In this document: positions 1 through 9,800 of the stretch, piece by piece
Position numbering within the stretch: the stretch's first letter is position 1
Layout of the letters: each line of letters starts with the position of its first letter
Notes under the pieces: model-generated
The model's database searches: none
What the model was told of the DNA's origin: nothing
What the model saw: the letters and a program-made list of their open reading frames with translations, nothing else
Translations under genes and position numbers: made by a program
Source of the DNA: Planctomycetota bacterium
Lineage (GTDB): Bacteria; Planctomycetota; B15-G4
DNA length: 64,000 nt
Direction of reading: 5' to 3'
NCBI GenBank assembly: GCA_029259745.1
Contig: JAJDEO010000027.1
Span: forward strand, 1 to 64,000

Positions 1-94
1 CGTGACGGTGGTGAGGGCGCCGTGAAGTCGCTGACGAAGCCGTCGCCGACGGCGCGCGGCTCGGTTGCGGCGAGACCGGGGGCCGCGCCCAGAC
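1..94. repeat. Copy 1 of a ~94-bp direct repeat
   Basis: Positions 1-94 match 11102-11195 in the same orientation with only a few substitutions and one or two single-base indels; the core (about 16-84 against 11117-11185) is nearly identical. The match may extend left of the window. Right of 94 the copies diverge. Copy 2 lies just upstream of an IS3-type orfA, so this may be a remnant of the upstream part of such an element. Confidence 0.75.
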
Positions 95-230
95 GGTGAG
101 TTCGGGCGAGTGGTGCTTGGGGCGGAGGTTCGGTCGTGGCGTCCTGGAGGGCGCGCGGAGTCGTTGATCCTCGGGGACGGGTGGACGAGAGCTGGGCGAA
201 CTCGGCAGGTGGCTTCGGGGGTGAACCCGG

Positions 231-577
231 TGCGGTCCAGTACGTCGGGCGATACCTTGTCGTTCGGAAGAGCGACTCGAAGCACGAGTTGCCTTCGCCA
301 CCGATGTCGTCTTCTTGGATTCTCTCGATGAGGTCGCTTCGGCCAGCACCTGTGATGTTGGCGGCGAGTATCCGGTTCGCGCAGAAGTCCCCGCCAGCGG
401 GAGACGCGTTGTCAATCGTTGTGAAGGTTTGCAACGTCGGGCCCCAGGAGACAAGTGTGGCGCGCGCGTTGAGGACGCCGTCGATCGGCGCCTTGGAGGA
501 GCCGACAACGATGCTGTCTGTCCATCGTGATCGAGATCTCCGGATGTGGCGTTGCGACCGAACAGACTCGTCACCCT
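231..577 (-). pseudogene. Decayed FG-GAP repeat protein fragment
   Basis: I read this on the minus strand. Around 520-577 one frame gives an FG-GAP calcium loop (SGDLDHDGQ). A one-base shift near 517 leads into a second frame that stays open for about 95 codons without a start codon. That stretch reads DSIVVGSS, then ATLVSWGPTLQTFTTIDN, then ILAANITGAGRSDLI, which resembles successive FG-GAP propeller blades. There is no start, no signal peptide and no intact reading frame, so it looks like a remnant of a secreted beta-propeller gene. Overlapping plus-strand ORFs resemble nothing I know. The family assignment rests on two short blade-like motifs only. Confidence 0.45.
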
Positions 578-914
578 GCGCGCTCCAGATGCTCATCGTC
601 CGCTGGTGGACGCAGCGACACGATTACGGCCCTGCCGAGTGGCTTTGGCGTCGCATGACATACGGCAGTCTGCGGCCGCGCCCGTAGCGCCTCGTGCGAG
701 CTGCGGCATCGACGGTTTCAATTTGGACGAACGGATCATCCAGACCGCTCGTCTGAATCGGCCGGTTCGATGTGCCACCGCACGAAGCACAGGAGTCCGC
801 GAGCGGTCGATGACAAGGCCGTTGGTCGTCTTGTTTCGAGACCTCGGGCATAGTGTGGGTCGATCCCTCGGCTGCGCTCCGCCGGCGTCCTCCTCTGACC
901 TGTATTGTGCAACG
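578..914. other. Non-coding or decayed DNA upstream of the exoprotein gene
   Basis: No convincing gene is seen. The open frame running in from 546 lacks any domain and is not needed, because a good signal peptide begins at 915. The promoter of the 915 gene must lie here but no clear -35/-10 pair stands out. Confidence 0.4.
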
Positions 915-3900
915 ATGATTCGCTCGCTGCTGCTCTGCTCTTTCTTCGTGCTCGGGTTCTTCGAGGCGACTCTCGCGGCTCAGGGGACGATCATCGGTGA
1001 GGGGTGCTCGGGTCAGATGCCCGCCGCGCCGCCGATCGTTGCGTTGAGTGGATCGACGACGCCCGGCAAGGGGGCGTCGGTCAGCCTCACGGGCGCGCCG
1101 GCGTTCTCGACCGCCGTGCTCATGATCGGTAACTCAGCGAGTGAGATGCTCGACGGGACGCCGCTGCCGCTCGACCTCGGCTTCGTCGACGGTATGGCGC
1201 CGGGCTGCCAGCTCTACCAGTCGACTAACTTGCTGTTCGTTCTCGGCGCCAACGCGCTCGGCGAAGTCGACTTCGGCTTCAAGGTTCCCTTCGGCTTCGG
1301 GCCCGACATCTACTTCCAGTGGGCCGTGCTCGAGAATCTCGAGCCGATCGCGCTCACGACGAGTGCCGCCGTGCATCTCGATGTCACGTTCACGATCACG
1401 CCGTCCCCGAAGAGTCTGACGTTCGCGACGACCTACGTCGGCGAGACGAGCAGTGAGTTACTCATCCTCGAGAACAAGTCGACGAGCACCATCACGGTCG
1501 AAGATGCCGTTGTCTTCGATGACTCCGCGAGCGACTTCGCGATCTCGTTCGGCGAGGTGTTTCCGATCACCCTCGAACCGGGCGAGAACACGATTGCCGA
1601 GGTGACCTTCACACCGATCGGCGCTGGCCTGCGCGAAGCGTCGATCGCTCTGATGCACCCGGGGGTGTCAGGTGGACTCGTGAATCCGGTCATCCCTGTG
1701 AGCGGCGTCGGGTTCGCTGCGAAGGGTGACGAACTCTTCATCGATGTCGCGAGCCCGGGGTTCTTCGACAGCGAGGGCGTGATGTGGGTCGGTGAGTTCG
1801 GCGTGGCGGGCGGCTTCGAGGGCTCGACGTCGACAGCGATCGCAGGCACGAACGATGACGGCCTCTATCAGACGTACCGCCAGGGGCCGTCATTCTCGTA
1901 TGCGGTCGACGTTCCCAACGGTCTCTACGAAGTTGTCTTCCACTTCGCCGATGTCGAGAGCGTCGTCGCCAACGAACGCATCTTCGACGTCTTCTTCGAA
2001 GATCAGGCCGTGCTCGTCGGGATCGATCTCGTGGCGGAAGCGGGGACGGCGGCAGCCCTGACAGTGGAGCGACGTCAGAACGTGACAGATGGCGTCTTGG
2101 ATCTGCGTTTCACGGCGAGTGTCGGCGACGCGCTTTTGAATGCGCTCGAAGTGCGCACGGTCGCTCCGATCCTTGAACTCGCGCCCGCCTCGATTGATCT
2201 TGGATACCTGTCGGTGGGCACCATCGCGAGCACGGACATCACGCTCACAAACGTGGGGACGGAGACCCTCCAACTCACCGATGTGGGCTTCCTGATCGGG
2301 CCGCACGGTGGTGACGGCACGCAGTTCACGCTCGAACTCAACGGCAACGCGGTCACGGGCGGCGTCGGTGATCTCGTGACGCCACTTGCACTGACCCTTG
2401 CGCCCGAGCAATCCGCGATCGCGACGCTGACGTTCGATCCCTACGCACATTTCTCCAACGAACTCGAGCTTGTCTTCGACGGCAACTTCGATCCAGCCGT
2501 GCTCGACGTCTTGGCGGCGGGCGGCAAGCCGGGACATCCCTTCCTGCACGTCGTTGCGAGTCCGAAGCCCGCGCTTGCGGTCGACTACGACGGCGACGGT
2601 GTCGAGACGATCAAGTTCGACGGACGCTTTTCCCACACGCATGAGCCCGGCGTGACGATCTCGCAGTACGAGTGGAGTGACACGGCAACGGGTGTGTCGT
2701 TGGGCCTCGGCTTTGCGCTGACGCAGACGCTGCCCATGGGCGAGCACGACCTCACGCTGACGATCGATGACACGAACTCACCGACTGAGAGTCTGGGCGA
2801 GAGTGTCGTGGTGCGCGTCGTGGGTCCCGATGAAGTTCCCGGCGCACTGGCGCTCTACTACTCGGCGACGTCGGCTGCTGACGCGCTTCAGAAGCTCGAC
2901 GCCGTTCCGTTGGCAGCCGACTATGTCCAGACGCGCGACGAGCTGTTCGTCCCGGCCGAGGGTGCAACGCCGGGCGCCTTGGCGACGATCGGCGGGACCG
3001 GGCTCACGGGGCCGACGATGATCCGTCTGCTCGCGACCGTCGACGTGGAAGCCACAGGCACGTACTTGATCGCCGCTGTCGGAGGGCTCGACCGCCGTCT
3101 CTTCGTCGGGGGCGAGGAGCTTGCGAGCGGCCAGCTCGTGTTCCTCACGGCTGGACTGTCGACAATCGAGGCCCGCTTTGCGATCGCGTCGCTCGACGAC
3201 TTGGCGGTGGAAGTTCTCGCCGGTGTGCAGGGCACTGTCCCAATGTCTATCGCGAGCGAGTTGCTCGTGCACGACGAGACCGACTTGCTGCCCGTGATTC
3301 ACAAGATGCCGAGCGCCGGCAACTCGCTCGGCGGCAACGAGATCATGCTCGAGGGGTTCGCATTCTTTCCCTGCGATGACGTGACCGTCGAGTGGGGTGG
3401 CATCACGCTTGACGTCGACGATTTCGACAGCATCACGCCGCAGCAGATCTGCTTCCCCGCACCGGCGATGGCGCCTTCGACGATCGACGTCCGTGTGTCG
3501 ACACCTCAAGGCACGAGCAACGTCGAGTCGTTCACCTACGACGACATGGCCCCGCCACCGATCGCGTTCACTGCCGTCTCGCCTGCCGAGGTCACCGATC
3601 CCACGAGCGGTGACTGGGGGCCCGACGGTCGCTTCTACGTGTCGTCGCGCTTCGGACAGCTCACGGCATTGACGTTCGACGACGACTACAACGTCGTCAC
3701 GCAGGACACCTATCCAGGCGTCGCAGGACTCGCGCCGAAGAACGAAGTGCTCGGCATCGTCTTCAATCCATTCGACGCTCCCGACCCGGTCAAGGTCTAC
3801 GTCGCGCATACGCAGCTCTACGCCCAAGGCGGCGGGCCTTTCTCGGGCACCTCGCCGTTCCCCGGGGCGGTCAGCGTTCTCACGGGGCCTGACTTCGATG

Positions 3901-5909
3901 ATCCGGTTCCGTTCATCACCGGCTTGCCGACGTCGAACCACGACCACTCGCTCAATGGCATGCAGTTCAACGACAACGGCGATCTGCTCGCGACGATCGG
4001 GAGCAACACGAACTCCGGAGTCCAGTGGCCCACGATCGGCGACTTGCCGGAGTCGTCGCTCACTGCGGCGATCGTGAAGTTCGAGACTTCGAGCCCGACG
4101 TTCGACGGCGCGATCAAGCACCGCAGCATCGAAACCGGCGCGATCGTCGACGACCAGGCGCGCGGCGATGAACTCGAGATCGCATCGGGCGATGTGTCGG
4201 TGCAGGCCGCCGGCGTGCGCAACCCCTACGACCTCGTCTACACGATCGAGGGGCGTCTTTACGCCACGGACAACGGCCCCAACTCCGACCTCGGCCCTGT
4301 GTCGACGGGCCCGAGTTCATCGGGTCTCGAATTCGCCGCGCCCGATGAGCTGCTGCTCATCGAGCGAGGCAACTACTACGGACACCCGAACCGCGCGCGC
4401 GGTCGTGACGACGCGCGTCAGAACATCTACCGCGGCATCGATGCGCCGGCGATCCCGGAAGACTTCACGCCGCACGTCATTCCTCTGTCGTCGTCGACCG
4501 ACGGCATCACGCAGTACCGCTCACAGGTCTTCGGCGGGCAGATGTGGAACGACGTCCTCGTGCAGCGGTGGGGCGGTCAGTTGAAGCGCGTTCGTTTCAG
4601 CGAGGACGGACGCACGGTGATCCAGCATTACGATCTCTTCGATCTGCGCAGCCTCGACGTGCAAATGGGGCCGGGCGGGGCGCTGCTCGGGGTTTCGTAT
4701 GCTCAAGACGAAGTGCGCGTGCTTGTCGCCGATGACATCACGGCGACGAGCATGGAGGCGTTCGACATTCACCCTTGGCGCGCACCGCCGAGCGGGGGAC
4801 ATCCCTTCGTGATTGGCGGTGTCAACTTCGGCTCGCTGGGCAACACGTCGGTGACGTTCGGCGGCCTGCCGGCGACGCTGACCGACGTTCGTGCGACGCG
4901 CATCGAGGGACTCGTCCCCAAGCAGTTCGCGCCGACGACGGAGCGGCTGGCGGTTGTCGTCACGTCAGCCGGCCAATCGTGCACGCTTCCCGCCGCGTTC
5001 CGCTTCTTGCTCAACGAGCCGGGACTCGAACCCGGACGTTGGGAAGAGTGCACGGAGCTGCCGGTCGCTCTTGGTCAGGTCGCAACGGCGCGTGTGGGCG
5101 CCGATCTCTATGCGTTCGGAGGCGGTTCGACGGCGACGTGGACTTACGACCTCCTCGCGCGCTACTGGTCAAGCGCGATGGCCGCGCCACGTCCCTTTGC
5201 CGGCGATCAACACAGCGCCGTCGTCATCGACGAGACGATCTACCTCGTGGGCGGTCGCGGCGGTGGTTCTGAGGGGCGCGTGCAGATCTACGACGCCAAC
5301 GCCGACACGTGGACGCTCGGCGCGGATCTCCCCTGGGCGGGACGCGCCGTCGCGACGGTTGTCATCGATGGGAAGATCTACGCCGCGGGCGGGTTCATCG
5401 TCGGCACGCCGTTGGCGAACGCAGCCGTCTACGATCCGGCGACAGACACGTGGACGACGCTACCGGCCATGCCCGCAGCGCGCGCAGATGCTGGTCGCGG
5501 CACTGACGGAAGTCGGATGTTCCTCTTCGGTGGGCTGGACTCGACGCTGCAGTCATCGCAACACGTGCAAATCTTCGACCCGCTCACAGCATCGTGGTCG
5601 TGGAGCGGGGACGCGAGTGACGCCAACGCCCCCAGCGCGATGCTCACACCACGGCGCTCCAGCGGGCGCGCCGTCTATCGCGAGGGCGAGTTCACACTTC
5701 TCGCTGGGCGCGGACTCGGCGCCGCACCGACGCCAGGCGTCGCCATTTTCGATCCGGCGACCAACGCCTGGCGCGCAGATGCCGACATCCCCACGCCGCG
5801 CCACGGCATCGACCCACTGCTCTTCCAAGGGCTCGTCTTCGTTGTTGGCGGGAGCACCATCCCACCCGATGGCGGATCGTCCGTACACGAGATGTACACG
5901 CGTCAGTAG
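915..5909 (+). CDS. Multidomain exported protein (malectin, sorbosone-dehydrogenase-like and Kelch propellers)
   Basis: Predicted secreted 1664-residue mosaic. The open frame extends up to 546, but ATG at 915 begins a typical signal peptide (MIRSLLLCSFFVLGFFEATLAAQG), so it is preferred. Domains in order, approximate: an exported planctomycete-type domain with a GxGC start and a PLPLDLGF...PGCQL core (25-150); choice-of-anchor-D/Ig-like (155-265); malectin-like carbohydrate-binding (280-420); a second choice-of-anchor-D (425-530); a PKD-like segment (545-640); IPT/TIG (800-880); a PQQ/sorbosone-dehydrogenase-like six-blade propeller (890-1270); a second IPT/TIG; and about six C-terminal Kelch repeats (for example TIYLVGGRGGG, KIYAAGGF, RMFLFGG, LVFVVGG). 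It probably binds glycans or oxidises sugars outside the cell; no catalytic claim can be made. Isolated gene flanked by gene-poor DNA. Confidence 0.85.
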   Translation: MIRSLLLCSFFVLGFFEATLAAQGTIIGEGCSGQMPAAPPIVALSGSTTPGKGASVSLTGAPAFSTAVLMIGNSASEMLDGTPLPLDLGFVDGMAPGCQLYQSTNLLFVLGANALGEVDFGFKVPFGFGPDIYFQWAVLENLEPIALTTSAAVHLDVTFTITPSPKSLTFATTYVGETSSELLILENKSTSTITVEDAVVFDDSASDFAISFGEVFPITLEPGENTIAEVTFTPIGAGLREASIALMHPGVSGGLVNPVIPVSGVGFAAKGDELFIDVASPGFFDSEGVMWVGEFGVAGGFEGSTSTAIAGTNDDGLYQTYRQGPSFSYAVDVPNGLYEVVFHFADVESVVANERIFDVFFEDQAVLVGIDLVAEAGTAAALTVERRQNVTDGVLDLRFTASVGDALLNALEVRTVAPILELAPASIDLGYLSVGTIASTDITLTNVGTETLQLTDVGFLIGPHGGDGTQFTLELNGNAVTGGVGDLVTPLALTLAPEQSAIATLTFDPYAHFSNELELVFDGNFDPAVLDVLAAGGKPGHPFLHVVASPKPALAVDYDGDGVETIKFDGRFSHTHEPGVTISQYEWSDTATGVSLGLGFALTQTLPMGEHDLTLTIDDTNSPTESLGESVVVRVVGPDEVPGALALYYSATSAADALQKLDAVPLAADYVQTRDELFVPAEGATPGALATIGGTGLTGPTMIRLLATVDVEATGTYLIAAVGGLDRRLFVGGEELASGQLVFLTAGLSTIEARFAIASLDDLAVEVLAGVQGTVPMSIASELLVHDETDLLPVIHKMPSAGNSLGGNEIMLEGFAFFPCDDVTVEWGGITLDVDDFDSITPQQICFPAPAMAPSTIDVRVSTPQGTSNVESFTYDDMAPPPIAFTAVSPAEVTDPTSGDWGPDGRFYVSSRFGQLTALTFDDDYNVVTQDTYPGVAGLAPKNEVLGIVFNPFDAPDPVKVYVAHTQLYAQGGGPFSGTSPFPGAVSVLTGPDFDDPVPFITGLPTSNHDHSLNGMQFNDNGDLLATIGSNTNSGVQWPTIGDLPESSLTAAIVKFETSSPTFDGAIKHRSIETGAIVDDQARGDELEIASGDVSVQAAGVRNPYDLVYTIEGRLYATDNGPNSDLGPVSTGPSSSGLEFAAPDELLLIERGNYYGHPNRARGRDDARQNIYRGIDAPAIPEDFTPHVIPLSSSTDGITQYRSQVFGGQMWNDVLVQRWGGQLKRVRFSEDGRTVIQHYDLFDLRSLDVQMGPGGALLGVSYAQDEVRVLVADDITATSMEAFDIHPWRAPPSGGHPFVIGGVNFGSLGNTSVTFGGLPATLTDVRATRIEGLVPKQFAPTTERLAVVVTSAGQSCTLPAAFRFLLNEPGLEPGRWEECTELPVALGQVATARVGADLYAFGGGSTATWTYDLLARYWSSAMAAPRPFAGDQHSAVVIDETIYLVGGRGGGSEGRVQIYDANADTWTLGADLPWAGRAVATVVIDGKIYAAGGFIVGTPLANAAVYDPATDTWTTLPAMPAARADAGRGTDGSRMFLFGGLDSTLQSSQHVQIFDPLTASWSWSGDASDANAPSAMLTPRRSSGRAVYREGEFTLLAGRGLGAAPTPGVAIFDPATNAWRADADIPTPRHGIDPLLFQGLVFVVGGSTIPPDGGSSVHEMYTRQ

Positions 5910-6812
5910 TCGCTGTGCACTCGAGGAAAGTGGGTGCGAACGCGCTCTTCTTCTCGATCGCCACAGCGTGCTCCATTGGCAACGATCGTCATGCTCTTGC
6001 CGTCGCCGACGACCGAGCCGACGCTGGTAAAGCAATCTACCCCGTTGGTGCATGACTTCTCCGAAGTGCGCTGACTTGGGAACGGTCCCGCGGGTGCGGC
6101 CTCCGACACCGTCGCAATGTACGAAGCCGGCGGACGTCGCGGGGCGCGAGGCATCATTCCGCCTTCGAGGACGGCGTCCATCTCGCGACGCATGCCAAGG
6201 TGGCGTGGTCAGGACCGCACGATCCGGCACGTCGAGAAGCTTGGGCGCCGCCGATGGAAGGGGACGTCGGACGACCGTCGACATGGCACGGCGCGAGAGC
6301 GCCTTGTTCCGCTACACGACAATCTTCAGTGATCGGCCTCGTGCTCGGACGTCAGAGACGCAGGCGGTCGCGGCGAGGCTCGGGTGTGAGATCCTGAACT
6401 GGATGGCGGCGCTGAAGAGGCCGAGTTCGGTGGCGATCGAGTCGTGAACGCCTCCGAGAAGGGAGACGCTCTCGCCTCCCTTCGCATCGTGCAACAACGC
6501 CTCGCTCTGCGAACACGTCGTTCTGAATCGCGCGCCGTCGCAACGTCGGTGCGCGCGATGTGCCTTCTTGCAGTCGTGTCTCTCGTAGAGACGGGCCGCT
6601 GACACAGCAATCGGTTGCGTGAATTCGTGCATCGCGCGTAGCATCTGTTGATCGGGTAGGGACAGGCGCGTGACCGGGACACCGGTGCGTCGTTGTCCCG
6701 CTCACCTCTTGCGACACCGCGCTGCGGGCAGGGCTGCGCGTTGCTCCTTGGTCAGGGCACTGCATGTGCGGCGTCGCTTTCGATGTGCTTCCAATATTCG
6801 GGGTCAAGCAAA
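5910..6812. other. Gene-poor intergenic region, nothing recognisable
   Basis: About 900 bases between two large exoprotein genes. Short open frames on both strands lack signal peptides, ribosome sites or recognisable motifs and overlap each other, as random GC-rich frames do. Possibly decayed coding DNA. Confidence 0.4.
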
Positions 6813-9800
6813 ATGAGATCGCTATTCAATCTGCCATGCGCTGCGGTCATCGCAGCTGCATTGGCCGCGAGTCCGCAGAGCGCGGGCCAGCAAATCACGG
6901 TGGATGTCAACAGTGGGCCGCGCCCGACACCGGGCGTCGCCGGAGGCCTCGGCTTCGACGACACGGTGTTCGACTGTGACCAAGTCCTCGACTTCGAGAA
7001 CACGCTCCCCGGCTCGGTCGTCTTCAAGGCCTTCACGTCCGACGGCTTCGGCCCCGTGATCGTGCAGGGCTTCAACCCGTCTTTCGGTCCGTTCAACGCC
7101 GCGGTCGTCTTCGACTCGGCGAACCCCACGGGTGAAGACCCCGACCTCGGCACGCCGAACGAAGACTTCGGTGGCCCGGGCGTCGGAGGCTCGGGTGAGC
7201 AGGGCAGCCCCTTCGCCAACACCGTCGCGCTCGGCAACGTCCTCATCATCGCCGAGGACCTCGTTGACGCCAACATGGACGGCTTGGTCGACGATCCCGA
7301 CGACGCGGACGTGGTCGGCAGCTCGCTGCTCTTCGACTTCTCGGGTGTCGGCCCGGTGGTCGTCAACCAGATGACGATCCTGGATGTCGAGTTCGACCGC
7401 GCGTCGCAGATCAGTTTCTTCGGCCCGGGCATGATGTTGCTCGGCTCGGTGGCGCTGACGACACCTGGCAACAACGGCGTGGTCGTGCAGAAGTTCAAGG
7501 CGATCGGCGGCGTGACGTCGATGCTCGTCCAACTCAACGGTTCGGGAGCTGTCGACAACGTCTGCTTCTCCACGGACTGCAACGGCAACGGTGTTGCCGA
7601 TGACGAGGATCTCGCGAACGGCACGAGCCAAGATTGCAACAACAACGGCCGTCCCGACGAGTGCGACATCCTGTTCGGATCGAGCGCCGACACGAACGGC
7701 AACGGCGTGCCCGACGAGTGCGAGAGCGATTGCAACAACAACGGCGTCCCAGATGATGTCGACATCGCGAACGGCACGTCCCAGGACTGCAACAGCAACG
7801 GTGTGCCGGACGAATGCGACATCGCCACTGGCACGAGCCCGGATTGCAACAACAACGGCCGTCCCGACGAATGCGATGTGTCTGATGGCACGTCGATCGA
7901 CAACAACGGCAACGGCATTCCGGACGAGTGCGAACAGGACTGCAACAACAACGGCGTCCCCGACGATCTCGACGTTGCGAACGGCACGAGCCAGGACTGC
8001 AACAACAACGGTCGTCCCGACGAGTGCGACATCGCTGACGGCACGTCGAACGATGTGAACACGAACGGGATCCCGGACGAGTGCGAGCCCGACTGCAACA
8101 ACAACGGCACGCCCGACGACGTCGATATCGCGAACGGCACGAGCCCGGACTGCAACAGCAACGGTGTGCCCGACGAGTGTGACATCGCGATCGGCACGTC
8201 GACGGACAACAACGGCAACGGCATTCCTGATGAGTGCGAGCCGGATTGCAACAACAACGGCGTCCCCGACGACATCGACATTGCCAGTGGTTCGAGCCAG
8301 GACTGCAACGGCAACGGTCGTCCGGACGAATGCGACATTGCCGATGGCACGTCGCTGGACGGCAACGGCAACGGCATTCCTGACGAGTGTGAAGAGGACT
8401 GCAACGACAACGGTGTCCCCGACGACGTGGACATCGCCAACGGCACGTCGCAGGATTGCAACACCAACGGTGTTCCGGATGAATGCGACATCGCCGACGG
8501 CACGTCGAACGACGTCAACGGCAACGGGATCCCCGACGAGTGTGAGCCGGACTGCAACAACAACGGCACGCCCGACGACGTCGACATTGCCAACGGCACG
8601 AGCCAGGACTGCAACAACAACGGCCGTCCGGACGAGTGCGACATTGCTGACGGCACGTCGAACGATGTCAACGGCAACGACATCCCGGACGAATGTGAGC
8701 CGGACTGCAACAACAACGGCACGCCCGACGACGTGGACAACGCCAACGGCACGAGCCAGGACTGCAACAGCAACGGTCGTCCGGACGAGTGTGACATCGC
8801 CGATGGCACGTCCAACGACGCCAACGGCAACGGCATCCCCGACGAGTGCGAGGATGATTGCAACAACAACGGCGTCCCGGATGACGTGGACATCGCGAAT
8901 GGCACGAGCCAGGACTGCAACAACAATGGCAGCCCTGACGAGTGCGACATTGCCGATGGCACGTCGCAGGACGTCAACAACAACAACGTGCCGGACGAGT
9001 GTGAGCCGGACTGCAACCAGAACGACGTGCCCGACGATGTCGACATCGCCAACGGCACCTCGGGAGATTGCAACGCGAACGGTGTGCCCGACGAGTGCGA
9101 CATCGTCTTCGGGCCGTCCAACGACTACAACGGCAACGGAGTCCCGGACGAGTGTGAGCCGGACTGCAACAACAACGGCATCCCGGATGACATCGACATC
9201 TTCCTCGGCACCAGTCGCGACTGCGACACCAACGGCGTCCCGGACGAATGTCAGCCGGACTGCGATGGCGATGGTATTCCGGATGTCTGCGAGGACGACT
9301 GCAACAACAACGGAATCGGCGACCCGTGCGACATCCTGGACGGCACGTCGCTGGACTTGAACGAGAACGGGATCCCGGACGAGTGCGAAGACGATTGCAA
9401 CGGCAACGGCGTGCCCGATGACAAGGACATCGAGGACGGCACGTCAGAAGACTGCAACGAGAACGGGAACCCCGACGAATGCGACATCGCCACGGGCACC
9501 CGTGACGACAACAACAACGGGATCCCGGACGAGTGTGAGCCGGACTGCAACAACAACGGCCTGCCCGACGACATCGACATCTCGAACGGCACATCGGAGG
9601 ACTGCAACAACAACGGCAAGCCGGACGAATGCGACATCGCCGACGGCACGTCGCAGGACAACAACGGCAACGGCGTTCCGGATGAGTGTGAGAACGACTG
9701 CAACAACAACGGTGTTGATGACGCCATCGACATCGCGAATGGAACCAGTCAGGACTGCAACAACAACGGTTTGCCGGATGAGTGCGACATCGCGAACGGA

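Noticed and set aside
2778..4121. 447-codon minus-strand frame opposite the 915-5909 gene
   Set aside because: Arg-rich antisense shadow without signal, motifs or ribosome site; the sense gene is clearly coding.
5018..5035. tRNA-like T-arm (gagccgggactcgaacccgg) on the minus strand
   Set aside because: No matching acceptor, D or anticodon arms at the right distances; it lies within the Kelch-protein coding sequence.
6312..6682. Overlapping 110- to 118-codon minus-strand frames in the 5.9-6.8 kb gap
   Set aside because: No start signal, no recognisable domain, several mutually overlapping frames; treated as non-coding.
6752..9121. 789-codon open frame on the minus strand opposite the calcium-repeat gene
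   Set aside because: It is the mirror of the tandem repeat array; the sense strand gives a signal peptide and Ca-binding loops, the antisense only SHSSGTPLLLQS-type low complexity.
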